64,000 nucleotides of DNA from F23-B02 sp963613665 (lineage in GTDB: Bacteria; Bacillota; Clostridia; Oscillospirales; Oscillospiraceae). Below, piece by piece: positions 42,578 to 50,607 of this stretch. Position 1 is the stretch's first letter. Each line of letters begins with the position of its first letter. Position numbers and translations under genes: made by a program. Location of the stretch: contig CAVEAL010000001.1 of NCBI GenBank assembly GCA_963613665.1, positions 124,001 through 188,000 of the forward strand. Direction: 5' to 3'. Under the pieces are notes generated by a model. It did not search any database and had not been told where the DNA came from. It worked only from the letters and a program-made list of their open reading frames with translations.

Positions 42578-43017
42578 GAGCTGTTTTAACGAGAGTGGAC
42601 AGCGCCTCGGTAGCGATAGGCGGCGAGGTTAAAAGCAGGATAGGCAAGGGGTTTCTGATCCTGCTGGGTGTCCATGAAGACGATGAAGAAAAGGAAGCGG
42701 TGAAGATCGCCGACAAGATCTGCGGACTGAGGATATTCGAGGACGAGGCGGGGAAGATGAACGTAAATCCTGCCGACGCGGGAGCGCAGCTTCTCATAAT
42801 AAGCCAGTTCACGCTTTTTGCCGACTGCAGATCGCGCCGCCCCGGTTTTTCAAAGGCGGCCCGCCCGGAAAAGGCCATACCGCTGTATGAAAAGGTCATA
42901 GCCGAATGCCGCGCGCGCGGCTTTGAGGTCGGAACGGGCGAGTTCGGCGCGGAAATGAAGGTCGAATCCGTAAACGACGGTCCCGTGACCATAATTCTTG
43001 ACACTAAGGAGCTTTGA
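42574..43017 (+). CDS. dtd: D-aminoacyl-tRNA deacylase
   Basis: The 147-residue protein begins MRAVLTRVDSASVAIGGEV and contains SQFTLFADCRSRRPGFSKAA, the conserved Dtd active-site segment. The C-terminal FGAEMKVESVNDGPVTIIL matches the second motif (usually GPVT). It removes D-amino acids mischarged on tRNA. The rel-dtd-MBL order is common in Firmicutes. Confidence 0.96.
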   Translation: MRAVLTRVDSASVAIGGEVKSRIGKGFLILLGVHEDDEEKEAVKIADKICGLRIFEDEAGKMNVNPADAGAQLLIISQFTLFADCRSRRPGFSKAARPEKAIPLYEKVIAECRARGFEVGTGEFGAEMKVESVNDGPVTIILDTKEL

Positions 43018-43019
43018 GA

Positions 43020-43634
43020 ATGAATATAAAAACCCTGCCCGTCGGTCAGCTTGAGACCAACTGCTACGTTGTCATAAACGAGGAAACTCTCGAGTGCGTG
43101 GTCATAGACCCCGGCGACGAGAGCAACACCATAATGGATTATATTGAGTCGAATAAGCTCAGATGCAGGGCCGTCATGCTTACACACGGTCACTTTGACC
43201 ATGTAGGAGCGGTCAACGCCATTGCGGAGGAGACCGGCTGTCCCGTCTATATAAATCCGCGCGACGAGGGCTATAAGATCGGCATGAGCGGCATGATGTT
43301 CAAGCTCCCGGCAGGCGGAAAATATTACGACGACGGCGACACGGTCACCGAGGCCGGACTCAGCTTCAAGGTCATTGCAACTCCGGGACACACGCCCGGC
43401 GGCGTGAGCCTTATCTGCGAAAACGCACTGTTTGTGGGCGATACGCTGTTTCGCGGAAGCTGCGGCAGGACTGACCTTCCCGGCGGCGATACCGAGACCG
43501 AGATGCGCTCGCTTAAAAAGCTCTGTGAGCTCCCCGGCGACTACGAGGTCTATCCCGGACACATGGACGGCACGACGCTCGAGCGTGAGCGCCGCTTCAA
43601 TTACTATTGCCGTGAGGCGATGGCAAACTACTGA
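43020..43634 (+). CDS. MBL-fold hydrolase (glyoxalase II-like)
   Basis: AAGGAGCTTTGAGA precedes the ATG at 43020. The 204-residue protein has the metallo-beta-lactamase motif LTHGHFDHVGAV (H-x-H-x-D-H), ATPGHTPGGVSL, FVGDTLFRGSCGRTDLPGG and YPGHMDGTTL for the remaining ligands. Stand-alone short members like this follow dtd in many Firmicutes and are annotated YcbL/glyoxalase II-like. The true thioester substrate is unknown. Confidence 0.9.
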   Translation: MNIKTLPVGQLETNCYVVINEETLECVVIDPGDESNTIMDYIESNKLRCRAVMLTHGHFDHVGAVNAIAEETGCPVYINPRDEGYKIGMSGMMFKLPAGGKYYDDGDTVTEAGLSFKVIATPGHTPGGVSLICENALFVGDTLFRGSCGRTDLPGGDTETEMRSLKKLCELPGDYEVYPGHMDGTTLERERRFNYYCREAMANY

Positions 43635-43648
43635 CTACGGAGAAAGCG

Positions 43649-44110
43649 ATGCTTGACGCTATCCTGAAAACCCTTGTTACGGCTATGCTGCCGATACTTG
43701 AGATACGCGGCGCGATACCGGTCGGCGTTGCCGCCGGCATGGATCCGTGGACGGCCTTTGCCGTGGGGCTTGTGGGCAATATGCTGCCCGTGCCCTTTCT
43801 CATACTGCTGACGCGAAAAATCATTGACTGGATGAAAAAGCACCATATCCTCGACTCGGTCACGAACTTTGTCGAAAACAGAGGCAAGGAAAAGGCGCAG
43901 ACCGTTCAGGCGTACAGCTTCTGGGGGCTTTTTGTTCTCGTTGCGATACCCCTGCCCGGAACGGGAGCGTGGACGGGTGCGCTCGTTGCCTCGCTTCTGG
44001 ATATGCGCCTTAAAAGGGCGCTGCCCTCCATCGGCATGGGCGTCGCCGTTGCGGGGCTTATAGTTCTGGCGCTTACATACGGTGTCATCCACATCGGAAC
44101 GATCGTTTGA
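43649..44110 (+). CDS. Small multidrug export protein-like membrane protein (COG2426)
   Basis: The 153-residue protein has four hydrophobic segments. LEIRGAIPVGVAAGMDPWTA near the N-terminus and IPLPGTGAWTGALVASLL near the C-terminus are the family signatures. Despite the family name, transport has not been firmly shown; the fold resembles DedA/VTT-like proteins with a re-entrant helix and a conserved arginine. It probably ends the recJ-relA operon. No simple terminator follows; the MITE-like element begins about 40 bases later. Confidence 0.85.
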   Translation: MLDAILKTLVTAMLPILEIRGAIPVGVAAGMDPWTAFAVGLVGNMLPVPFLILLTRKIIDWMKKHHILDSVTNFVENRGKEKAQTVQAYSFWGLFVLVAIPLPGTGAWTGALVASLLDMRLKRALPSIGMGVAVAGLIVLALTYGVIHIGTIV

Positions 44111-44148
44111 TCGTTTGATTTTAATAATGTTGTATATTGTATAAAAAT

Positions 44149-44408
44149 AACCACCTGCCGTTCGGCAGGTGGTTCAGTTTGTCAAAAAAGTCCCTCGCGG
44201 GACTTTTTTGACTGCACTTTTCCGCCGAGCATTTTGAAAGTATTCAAAATGCTTTTACCGAAATCCTTGAAATTTCAAGGATTTCGACGGCGGTTTATCT
44301 AACTCGAGGCGGGTCTTGCCCCCTCGAGCTCCCCCGCTGCGCGGTCATCTTCACGCAGCAGCATAGGTTTTTTGACAGTCTGAACCACCTGCCGTTCGGC
44401 AGGTGGTT
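44149..44408. mobile_element. 260-base MITE-like element with palindromic 42-base terminal inverted repeats
   Basis: AACCACCTGCCG-TT-CGGCAGGTGGTT is present at 44149-44174 and again at 44383-44408. Extended inward, the ends match in inverted orientation over about 42 bases, including CAG-x-x-TGTCAAAAAA. The interior has no ORF but several perfect hairpins: AAAAAAGTCCC / GGGACTTTTTT (44184-44209), GCATTTTGAA / TTCAAAATGC, GAAATCCTTGAAA / TTTCAAGGATTTC (44260-44285) and GCTGCG / CGCAGC. An outer CCGCCG / CGGCGG pair encloses two of them. I infer a non-autonomous mobile element or a structured-RNA repeat. It may also terminate both flanking operons. Confidence 0.75.
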
Positions 44409-44426
44409 TGCATATATGAGAGGCTG

Positions 44427-45725
44427 TCAGAAAAGGTTGCCCTCTTCGTCGAAAGACCAACCGTAGGGCTCGGAGGTGACCTCCATGTCGTCGTGCTTTG
44501 CGATCTCGTCGAGCAGGCTTACGGAGCACTCGATGTCCTCGAGCATGAGGGTGTTCTTTATCCTGACGATCTTCGCGTTGTTCGGGTCGCGCAGGAAGGC
44601 GTGCGCGGCAGCCATCTTTATCGCATCCTCGTCGCTGTTGCCGTACAGGGGCATTGCGCCCATCTTGAAGCTCTTTGCGGTGATGATGTTCGTGTAGAAA
44701 TCGGCGAAGTTTATCTTGTTGACAAGGCGGTAGCTGACTATATCGGCTACACCAACTCCGACTGCATTTCCGTGAGACTTTGCGGTGACGTCGAGAACGA
44801 CTATCTTTTCAATATCCGGAGTTATCTCCCTGAAAAGAACGTTCTGGCCGAAGCGCTCTGTCCTGCCGGTGACGTTGGGGTCCATACCGGCGCCGGAGAT
44901 CTCCTTGCCGATCTCGTCGATAACAAGAACGTCAATCCTGGGAAGCTTCAGGCGGGGCATGATCTCCTTTGCATAGGCCTGGAGTGCGGCATCGCGCTCG
45001 AAGAACTTGTCCGTGGGGATGACCTCGATCCGGCAGATGTTGTCCGTGGGGCTCTGGACCACGCCGACGGAGAACACGACGTTGACGTGCTTTAAAAACT
45101 CCTCACATACGCGCACAAGGTTGGGTCCGAAATCGTCATAGCCCCAGGAGTGGAACGCCGCTGCGCCCTGATGCTTGCCGACGCCGATGCATATCATCTT
45201 GAGCAGGCCGGACTCGTGTTTGTACTTGAAATGAGTGTGCGGCTTGATCTTGTTGAAAATAACGATGCCGTCGGCCTCGTAGGCGTATTTGTCGCAGTAT
45301 ACGGGCAGACCGTCGTCAAGAGTCGCAACGGTCACGACCTCCATGGTCGAGAGCACGGGAACGCCCAGATATTCCTCGCAGATGCCGAACTGCGCAAGAT
45401 GCGCCTTCTGCCCATCCGCGCTCGCACCGGCGTGGCTGCCCATGGCCGGGAATACGAAGGGCTCCGCGCCCCAGGCCTTGAGCTGATCGCACATCAGCTT
45501 GACCTGCTCTTTGTAGAAGGGCATGCCGCGGCTTCCGGCGGTTATGCCGATGCGCTTGCCTTTAAGTCCGGCAACGGTCGCATCGTCAAGGGTGAGCAGC
45601 TGCTCCTGCAGGGTCTTTATAGGATCCTCAAGGTCTATATCGGGATACGACTGATGGACCTTTACCATCTGCGGAAGCTCAATGCCGTCAATAAGAGACT
45701 TTTTATCGAGTTTGGGAAACTGCAT
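44427..45725 (-). CDS. LarA-like protein (lactate racemase N-terminal domain, DUF2088)
   Basis: The 432-residue protein has KRIGITAGSRGMPFYKEQV and FPAMGSHAGASADGQ, matching the N-terminal half of nickel-pincer-dependent LarA. HTHFKYKHESGLLKMICIGVGKHQGAAA is where LarA carries its cofactor lysine and catalytic histidines. The C-terminal half is less like LarA. Its gene directly follows lctP, so it probably racemises lactate or a related 2-hydroxyacid after import. LarB, LarC and LarE, which make the cofactor, are not here. A different 2-hydroxyacid epimerase activity is possible. Confidence 0.8.
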   Translation of the reverse strand: MQFPKLDKKSLIDGIELPQMVKVHQSYPDIDLEDPIKTLQEQLLTLDDATVAGLKGKRIGITAGSRGMPFYKEQVKLMCDQLKAWGAEPFVFPAMGSHAGASADGQKAHLAQFGICEEYLGVPVLSTMEVVTVATLDDGLPVYCDKYAYEADGIVIFNKIKPHTHFKYKHESGLLKMICIGVGKHQGAAAFHSWGYDDFGPNLVRVCEEFLKHVNVVFSVGVVQSPTDNICRIEVIPTDKFFERDAALQAYAKEIMPRLKLPRIDVLVIDEIGKEISGAGMDPNVTGRTERFGQNVLFREITPDIEKIVVLDVTAKSHGNAVGVGVADIVSYRLVNKINFADFYTNIITAKSFKMGAMPLYGNSDEDAIKMAAAHAFLRDPNNAKIVRIKNTLMLEDIECSVSLLDEIAKHDDMEVTSEPYGWSFDEEGNLF

Positions 45726-45755
45726 TTGTCATTACCTCCAATAAAAATTTTCGTT

Positions 45756-45786
45756 GTACAGGTACGGTCCGTGACCGTACCTGTAC
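45756..45786. other. Perfect 14-base-pair intercistronic hairpin between lctP and larA-like genes
   Basis: GTACAGGTACGGTC / GACCGTACCTGTAC with a 3-base loop. On the minus strand it is followed by AACGAAAATTTTTATTGG, so it can be a weak terminator, a processing site or an mRNA-stabilising hairpin. Confidence 0.75.
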
Positions 45787-45808
45787 TGCGCCTGAATGAT
45801 TTGATCTA

Positions 45809-47575
45809 TCAGCCCATGGAGCTGAGCAGGTGAACGGTGTTGACGTCAACATTGGGCAGAAGGACGTAGACGTAGAGCGTACCGATGACCATGTAGAGCG
45901 CGCAGCAGATCAGGAACATTAGAGCAACGCGCTTCATGACCTTGCTCTCCTCGCCCATCAGGCCGACGGTCGCGCAGGCCGCGGTGACGTTGTTGGGGCA
46001 GATCATGTTGCCGAGCGAGCCGCCGCCGTTGTTGCAGGCGAAGGTCATGATGGTGTTGATGCCGAGGTTCTCGGAAGCAACGATGTGCATGTGGGCAAAC
46101 AGCTGGTTCGAGCCGAGGTTCGTGCCGGTGATGAATGCGCCGATTGCGCCGATGAGAACGGCGGCTGCCGGGTAGAGAGGACCTGCGGCATTGGAGATAT
46201 CAAGCGCGAGGCGGATGATCATGGAGATCGACTCGCCGTCGGCAGTGACCATATAGGGGATCTTCATGATGTTCGCAACAGAGTAGAGGGCCGCCATTAT
46301 GACGAAAACGGCGATGACCTTCTTAAATGAGCGCTTTACGCTCTCCCAGTAGGTGCCGAAGCCGTATTTGAGTGTCAGAACGCTGAGAATGGATACGATG
46401 AAGAGCAGGCAATCGATCCAGCCGTTGTAGGTCAGAAGTCCGACGAAGTAGCTCCAGTAGTTGCCGTATGCTGCGCCCGTGCTTTCGTTTACGATGTCGC
46501 AGGGGATGTACTTGCAGCCGGTGAGAATGCTGGGGAAGAGGACCATGATGAAGAGGTAAGGCGACAGCGCACGGACGATGCTGTACTTTTCCTTGCCTTC
46601 GTGCTTGGGAACCTCGTTTACGAACTCTTCGGGAGTTTCGATCTTTATAAGCTTGGTACCGAGAATGGCGAGGATGATGCCGATAAGGCCGGTTCCGATA
46701 TCGGTGACGACACCGCCGATGTAGTTGGACAGCAGGAACATTACCAGGCCGCCGAGAACACCGCTGTAGAGAGCGTAGGCTGTAATGCCCTTGCCCTTGA
46801 AGCCCTTCTTGCCGTAGGCAAACGCGATGATGAGGAAGGGCATTACGAGGATGCCGATCATATGGAAGAGGCCGGCTGCCGCGAAGTTGAGGTCCGCGGT
46901 GGAAACGCCTGCGGTGACGAGATCCTGGCCGCCGCTCATGGTGGTGAGGCCGGAGCCGCCGAAGGAGGTGCACACGCCGTCGGCCATCAGCGCAACGACG
47001 ACCGCGAGAACGGGATTGAAGCCGAGGCCGACCATGAAGGGAGCCGCGATGGCTGCGGGAGTGCCCGCACCGGCTGCACCTTCCATGAAGATGGGGACGA
47101 ACAGGCCGACTATGATGAGCTGAACGCGGCGGTCGGAGGAAATGACGGCAAGCGCACGCTTGACGACATCCATTGCACCGGAGGTCTGCATCATGTCAAG
47201 GATGAGGAACGAGAAGAATATAAGTCCCACGATGAATATGGCGCTCTGTATGCCGGACCATGTCTGAGCCCAGATCTTAGAGCCCTCTTCTGCGAAGGTG
47301 AGGCTCGGATCCATGAAGTAGGTCAGCGACAGAAGAACCGCCAGCAGAAAGGCAAACGGCGCTACCTTCATACCGGGGAGGTCGAAACCGACCATGCCGA
47401 TGAGAACGATGAGGATGGGCATGAATGCGAGGATAAAGGTTATGATCGGCATGATGTTGTTGCCGGGATCGCTTGCGGCGGTATTTCCGGTGAGGGTCAT
47501 GATGAGCCCGAGCAGAAAGGTCGCCGCGGTCGTGAGGATAAATCCTGCGAACTGTTTAGAATGATTCTTTTCCAT
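45809..47575 (-). CDS. lctP: L-lactate permease family transporter
   Basis: The 588-residue protein has about 13-14 membrane spans. Landmarks are FVPIFMEGAAGAGTPAAIAA, MADGVCTSFGGSGLTTM, AFITGTNLGSNQLFAHMH and ACNNGGGSLGNMICPNNVTA, all diagnostic of LctP/GlcA 2-hydroxymonocarboxylate:H+ symporters. It would import L- or D-lactate or glycolate. AAAGGAGACTTAGAA precedes the ATG. A leader of about 230 bases with a strong hairpin lies upstream. With the LarA-like gene it forms a lactate uptake/racemisation unit, which fits lactate-fed fermentation. Confidence 0.94.
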   Translation of the reverse strand: MEKNHSKQFAGFILTTAATFLLGLIMTLTGNTAASDPGNNIMPIITFILAFMPILIVLIGMVGFDLPGMKVAPFAFLLAVLLSLTYFMDPSLTFAEEGSKIWAQTWSGIQSAIFIVGLIFFSFLILDMMQTSGAMDVVKRALAVISSDRRVQLIIVGLFVPIFMEGAAGAGTPAAIAAPFMVGLGFNPVLAVVVALMADGVCTSFGGSGLTTMSGGQDLVTAGVSTADLNFAAAGLFHMIGILVMPFLIIAFAYGKKGFKGKGITAYALYSGVLGGLVMFLLSNYIGGVVTDIGTGLIGIILAILGTKLIKIETPEEFVNEVPKHEGKEKYSIVRALSPYLFIMVLFPSILTGCKYIPCDIVNESTGAAYGNYWSYFVGLLTYNGWIDCLLFIVSILSVLTLKYGFGTYWESVKRSFKKVIAVFVIMAALYSVANIMKIPYMVTADGESISMIIRLALDISNAAGPLYPAAAVLIGAIGAFITGTNLGSNQLFAHMHIVASENLGINTIMTFACNNGGGSLGNMICPNNVTAACATVGLMGEESKVMKRVALMFLICCALYMVIGTLYVYVLLPNVDVNTVHLLSSMG

Positions 47576-47689
47576 TTCTAAGTCTCCTTTGCTATATCTT
47601 TTTTCTATCTCGATTATGGAAAGCCTGATTATGATAATGCGCCCGATATGGCTGCTATAATGCTGCGGATATGATTGCTAAATAACAAA

Positions 47690-47749
47690 CAAAGAGCTCT
47701 GCGGCCGACAGGAATATGCATAAACAATTCCTTGGTCGCAGAGCTCTTT
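47690..47749 (-). promoter_or_regulatory. Long leader hairpin upstream of lctP, attenuator candidate
   Basis: AAAGAGCTCTGCG pairs perfectly with CGCAGAGCTCTTT; inside, AGGAAT and ATTCCT extend the stem with small bulges. On the minus strand it is followed by TTTGTTTGTTATTT. It lies between the probable lctP promoter and the gene, 115 bases before the start, so it could end transcription conditionally. Confidence 0.65.
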
Positions 47750-47807
47750 AGAGAAAAGGACTGACTTAATAAAGCTGGGTCGGATATATTATTATGAATT
47801 CTTTTGG

Positions 47808-47835
47808 ATAGTATATGAATTCCTTTCAATTGCAA
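47808..47835 (-). promoter_or_regulatory. Probable promoter of lctP
   Basis: Minus-strand TTGCAA and TACTAT are 16 bases apart, giving a leader of roughly 230 bases. Confidence 0.5.
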
Positions 47836-48151
47836 ATTCTTGCCGTGATGCGACAAGGAATCTATGCCTTGATTTATGCTATATGCCGCTATAATAATCG
47901 CCTCTGAAAAATGCGTCAATAATTGTGCGGAAAGAAAAAACGAGCAGAATATAAAAGGCTGCCTGGCAAAAAACCGATTAAAAATTTGCGCAAAACGGCT
48001 TTTTGAGTGCAAAAAATCACCTGAAAAGCTCATTGAAAACGGTAAATTTTGCCCGTAAATCAATGATTTAAAGGCGTTTTTTTACAAAGAAATTTTCAGG
48101 TAAAAAATAGGGCTTTTCTGTGCGCACAAATGAGAAACAAGGTGTTCGCAT
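47836..48151. other. AT-rich gene-free region between lctP leader and PNPOx gene
   Basis: I see no ORF with a ribosome binding site and no strong hairpin here. Short open frames on both strands have no coding signs. Confidence 0.5.
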
Positions 48152-48187
48152 AGTAAAACAGCAAGGCCGAAAGCGGCCTTGCTGTTT
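48152..48187 (-). terminator. Terminator of the glucosidase-PNPOx operon
   Basis: AAACAGCAAGGCC / GGCCTTGCTGTTT with a 6-base loop, followed by TACTATG on the minus strand. A strong hairpin with a weak U-tract. Confidence 0.75.
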
Positions 48188-48200
48188 AAAAATTGTCAGT

Positions 48201-48665
48201 TTATTTGAACCTCTGCTTGGCGGAAAATTCGCGCACGACGATCTTTTCCACGCAGGTCGCGTTTATAACGGCCTCCGTGCAGCCGAGCTTACCGAAGCCG
48301 CAGTGTGCGCAAAGAAGCCCGAGCCCTTTGACCGCCTCCTCGCCGCTGACCTCGCTTATTTCGCCGCAGCCTATGAAGCTTTTGTAGTCTGCCGTCTGGG
48401 CGCCGCCCTCGAGCTCGACAAAGCCGATGCACAGATCCGCCTCGACGCAGACGCGGGAGTTTTTCGCGGCAAGCTCATGGCGGCGGCCAAGCTTCGCGCC
48501 GTGAACGTAGAAGGTAAACACACCGTTTTCGGCCTCGTAGCCGAAGGAAAGCGGCACTATATAGGCCTCATTGCCGTCAACAAAGCCGAGACGCACGGTG
48601 TCGCACTTTTCGATAAGCGCCTTTATCTCGTCAAAGTCGGTTATCGCGCGGTTGATTTTTCTCAT
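48201..48665 (-). CDS. Pyridoxamine 5'-phosphate oxidase family protein
   Basis: The ATG at 48665 overlaps the stop of the glucosidase gene (ATGA). The 154-residue protein begins MRKINRAITDFDEIKALIEK and has the split-barrel pattern CDTVRLGFVDGNEAYIVPLS and FYVHGAKLGRRHELAAKN, as in Nim-type/PNPOx-like flavoproteins. These bind FMN or heme and reduce varied small molecules. The family resembles nitroimidazole-resistance proteins, but the substrate is unknown. Translational coupling to a glycoside hydrolase is unexpected. Confidence 0.85.
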   Translation of the reverse strand: MRKINRAITDFDEIKALIEKCDTVRLGFVDGNEAYIVPLSFGYEAENGVFTFYVHGAKLGRRHELAAKNSRVCVEADLCIGFVELEGGAQTADYKSFIGCGEISEVSGEEAVKGLGLLCAHCGFGKLGCTEAVINATCVEKIVVREFSAKQRFK

Positions 48666-50335
48666 CAAAATAAATACACCCTCATTTCATACGGCCTTGT
48701 GGTGAAGCCGTTGGATATTACAAAGTTGCAGTCATAGTTGCCGAACACCTGCTTGGACTCGTCGAGAACGATGCCCTCGGGCGCGTCAAAGCGCACGCAC
48801 TTTTCCGAGTACGAGCAGATGACCAGCAGCTTTTTCCCCGCAAGGTTTCGTTCGTAGACGTAGAGCTCTTTGCTTTTCGGCAGATGCTCTGCATAGTCGC
48901 CGTATATGACGATGGGGTTATCGCGCCTGAATTGCAGGGCATCGCGGTAGAAATTCAAAAGGCTGTTCGGATCGTCAAGCTGGCTTTCGACATTTATCTC
49001 CTTATAGTTGCCGTTTACGGCGAACCACGGCCGGCCGCTCGTAAAGCCGGCATTGGGCGCGTCAGACCACTGCATGCAGGTGCGTGCGTTATCGCGCGAG
49101 GCCTTCTGCGCAAGCTTCAGGACACGCTCCTTTGAAAGACCGAGCGAGCGCGCTATGCGAGCGTTGTTTTTGACCATGATGTCTTTATACTCGTCAAGCG
49201 ATCCGAGCGGCGTGTTGACCATGCCGATCTCCTGCCCCTGATACACAAAGGGCGTGCCGCGCTGGAACAGATAGCTTGCCGCGATGCTCTTGCCGCTTTC
49301 AACGCGGTATTTTTCGCTGCCGTAGCGGCTTATGATGCGCGGATGATCGTGGTTTTCCATATACAGAGCGTTCCAGCCCTTGCCGTACATCTGCGTCTGC
49401 CATTTCGTGAAGGCTTTTTTGAGCTTCACAAGGTCGAAGGGGCGCTGAATAAAGTCGGTAATGAAGCAATCGGCCTCCATGTGGGCGAAGTTTATCATCA
49501 TGTCCAGCACCTTGTCCCTGCCCTCGCGCACATAGCGCAGTGCCACCTCGGGCTCCATGCGCGGCCCCTCGCCGACGGTGAAGCAGTCGTAGAAATCCAG
49601 AACGTCGCGTTTGAATTCGGCGAGGTAATCATGAACCTTAGGCAGATCGGTGTAATACTGCATGCCCGTCGCGGCCGGGAGTTTTACCTTTGCGCCCGGC
49701 AGACCGTCGGCCTTGGCAATGTAGGTTATGACGTCCTCGCGGAAGCCGTCAACGCCCATGTCCAGCCAGAAACGCATGATGTCCTTGACCTCCTCGCGCA
49801 CCCTGGGGTTTGCCATGTTGAGGTCGGGCTGCTTTTTTGAGAATATGTGCATGTACCACTCGCCGGTCTTTTCGTCATACTCCCATGCTCTGCCCTCGAA
49901 CAGGCTGTCCCAGTTGTTCGGCGGGCGCTTTTTGCCCTTGCCGGGACGCCAGTAGTAATAGTCACGGTAGGGATTGTCCCTGCTTTTGCGGCTTTCCCTG
50001 AACCATTCGTGCTCATCCGAGGTGTGGTTTATGACAAGGTCCATAAAAACGCGCAGACCGCGCTCGTGCGCAGCGTCGAGCACCTGTCTGAACACGTCCA
50101 GATCGCCGAAGTCGGGGTGGATGCTTTTATAGTCGGATATATCGTAGCCGTAATCGGCGTTGGGGGAGGGGTAGAGCGGCGAGAACCATATGCCGTCAAC
50201 GTTCAGCGAGGCGATGTAATCGAGCTTTGACAGCACGCCCCAGAGGTCGCCTATGCCGTCGCCGTTGCCGTCGCAGAAGCTGCGGCACCATATCTGATAC
50301 ACCGCCATTTCCTTATACCAGCATTTCTTTTCCAT
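48665..50335 (-). CDS. GH13 alpha-glucosidase (oligo-1,6-glucosidase type)
   Basis: The 556-residue cytoplasmic enzyme begins EKKCWYKEMAVYQIWCRSFC. It has the GH13 regions MDLVINHTSDEH (I), GVDGFREDVITYI with the nucleophile aspartate (II), FTVGEGPRMEPE with the acid/base glutamate (III) and YMENHDHPRIISRYG (IV). The length and the pattern after region I match subfamily 31. It should cleave alpha-1,6- or alpha-1,4-linked glucose from isomaltose-type oligosaccharides. Region II reads FREDV rather than the usual FRMDV; the nucleophile is kept. No sugar transporter is adjacent. Confidence 0.93.
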   Translation of the reverse strand: MEKKCWYKEMAVYQIWCRSFCDGNGDGIGDLWGVLSKLDYIASLNVDGIWFSPLYPSPNADYGYDISDYKSIHPDFGDLDVFRQVLDAAHERGLRVFMDLVINHTSDEHEWFRESRKSRDNPYRDYYYWRPGKGKKRPPNNWDSLFEGRAWEYDEKTGEWYMHIFSKKQPDLNMANPRVREEVKDIMRFWLDMGVDGFREDVITYIAKADGLPGAKVKLPAATGMQYYTDLPKVHDYLAEFKRDVLDFYDCFTVGEGPRMEPEVALRYVREGRDKVLDMMINFAHMEADCFITDFIQRPFDLVKLKKAFTKWQTQMYGKGWNALYMENHDHPRIISRYGSEKYRVESGKSIAASYLFQRGTPFVYQGQEIGMVNTPLGSLDEYKDIMVKNNARIARSLGLSKERVLKLAQKASRDNARTCMQWSDAPNAGFTSGRPWFAVNGNYKEINVESQLDDPNSLLNFYRDALQFRRDNPIVIYGDYAEHLPKSKELYVYERNLAGKKLLVICSYSEKCVRFDAPEGIVLDESKQVFGNYDCNFVISNGFTTRPYEMRVYLF

Positions 50336-50445
50336 AGCATTTCTCCCGTCAGATCAAATATTGAAAATAATTTTATCACATCGCCATTGAGCTTGCAATC
50401 GAATAATTTTTTGCCGCCGCGCGGGGAACGATAATTGATACAGTA

Positions 50446-50474
50446 TTGACAAGGCGGCGCGCATATTGTACTAT
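50446..50474 (+). promoter_or_regulatory. Promoter of the panT-coaX operon
   Basis: TTGACA, 17 bases, TACTAT. It leaves a leader of about 125 bases. Confidence 0.82.
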
Positions 50475-50479
50475 TTATG

Positions 50480-50600
50480 CGAAATAAGCCGACGGTAAAC
50501 GTGAAGCTCCCGACAGCAAAAAAGCAGCCGGGAGCCGGATAGATGCCGCCCGCTTATAAAAAACAGCGCCGCACCCGATACGCTCGGGGCGACAGCAGGA
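50480..50600 (+). promoter_or_regulatory. GC-rich hairpin leader of the panT-coaX operon
   Basis: GCTCCCG at about 50507 pairs with CGGGAGC near 50534, enclosing an A-rich loop. Further complementary GC runs follow (CGCCGC, GCGGGCGGC-like) before AGCAGGAGG. No known riboswitch class was recognised; a structured 5' leader is all I can support. Confidence 0.4.
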
Positions 50601-50607
50601 GGTAAAA

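Noticed and set aside
44141..44426. CRISPR-like repeat because AACCACCTGCCG units recur
   Set aside because: There are only two copies, each palindromic and at the two ends of one element, with no spacers or cas genes.
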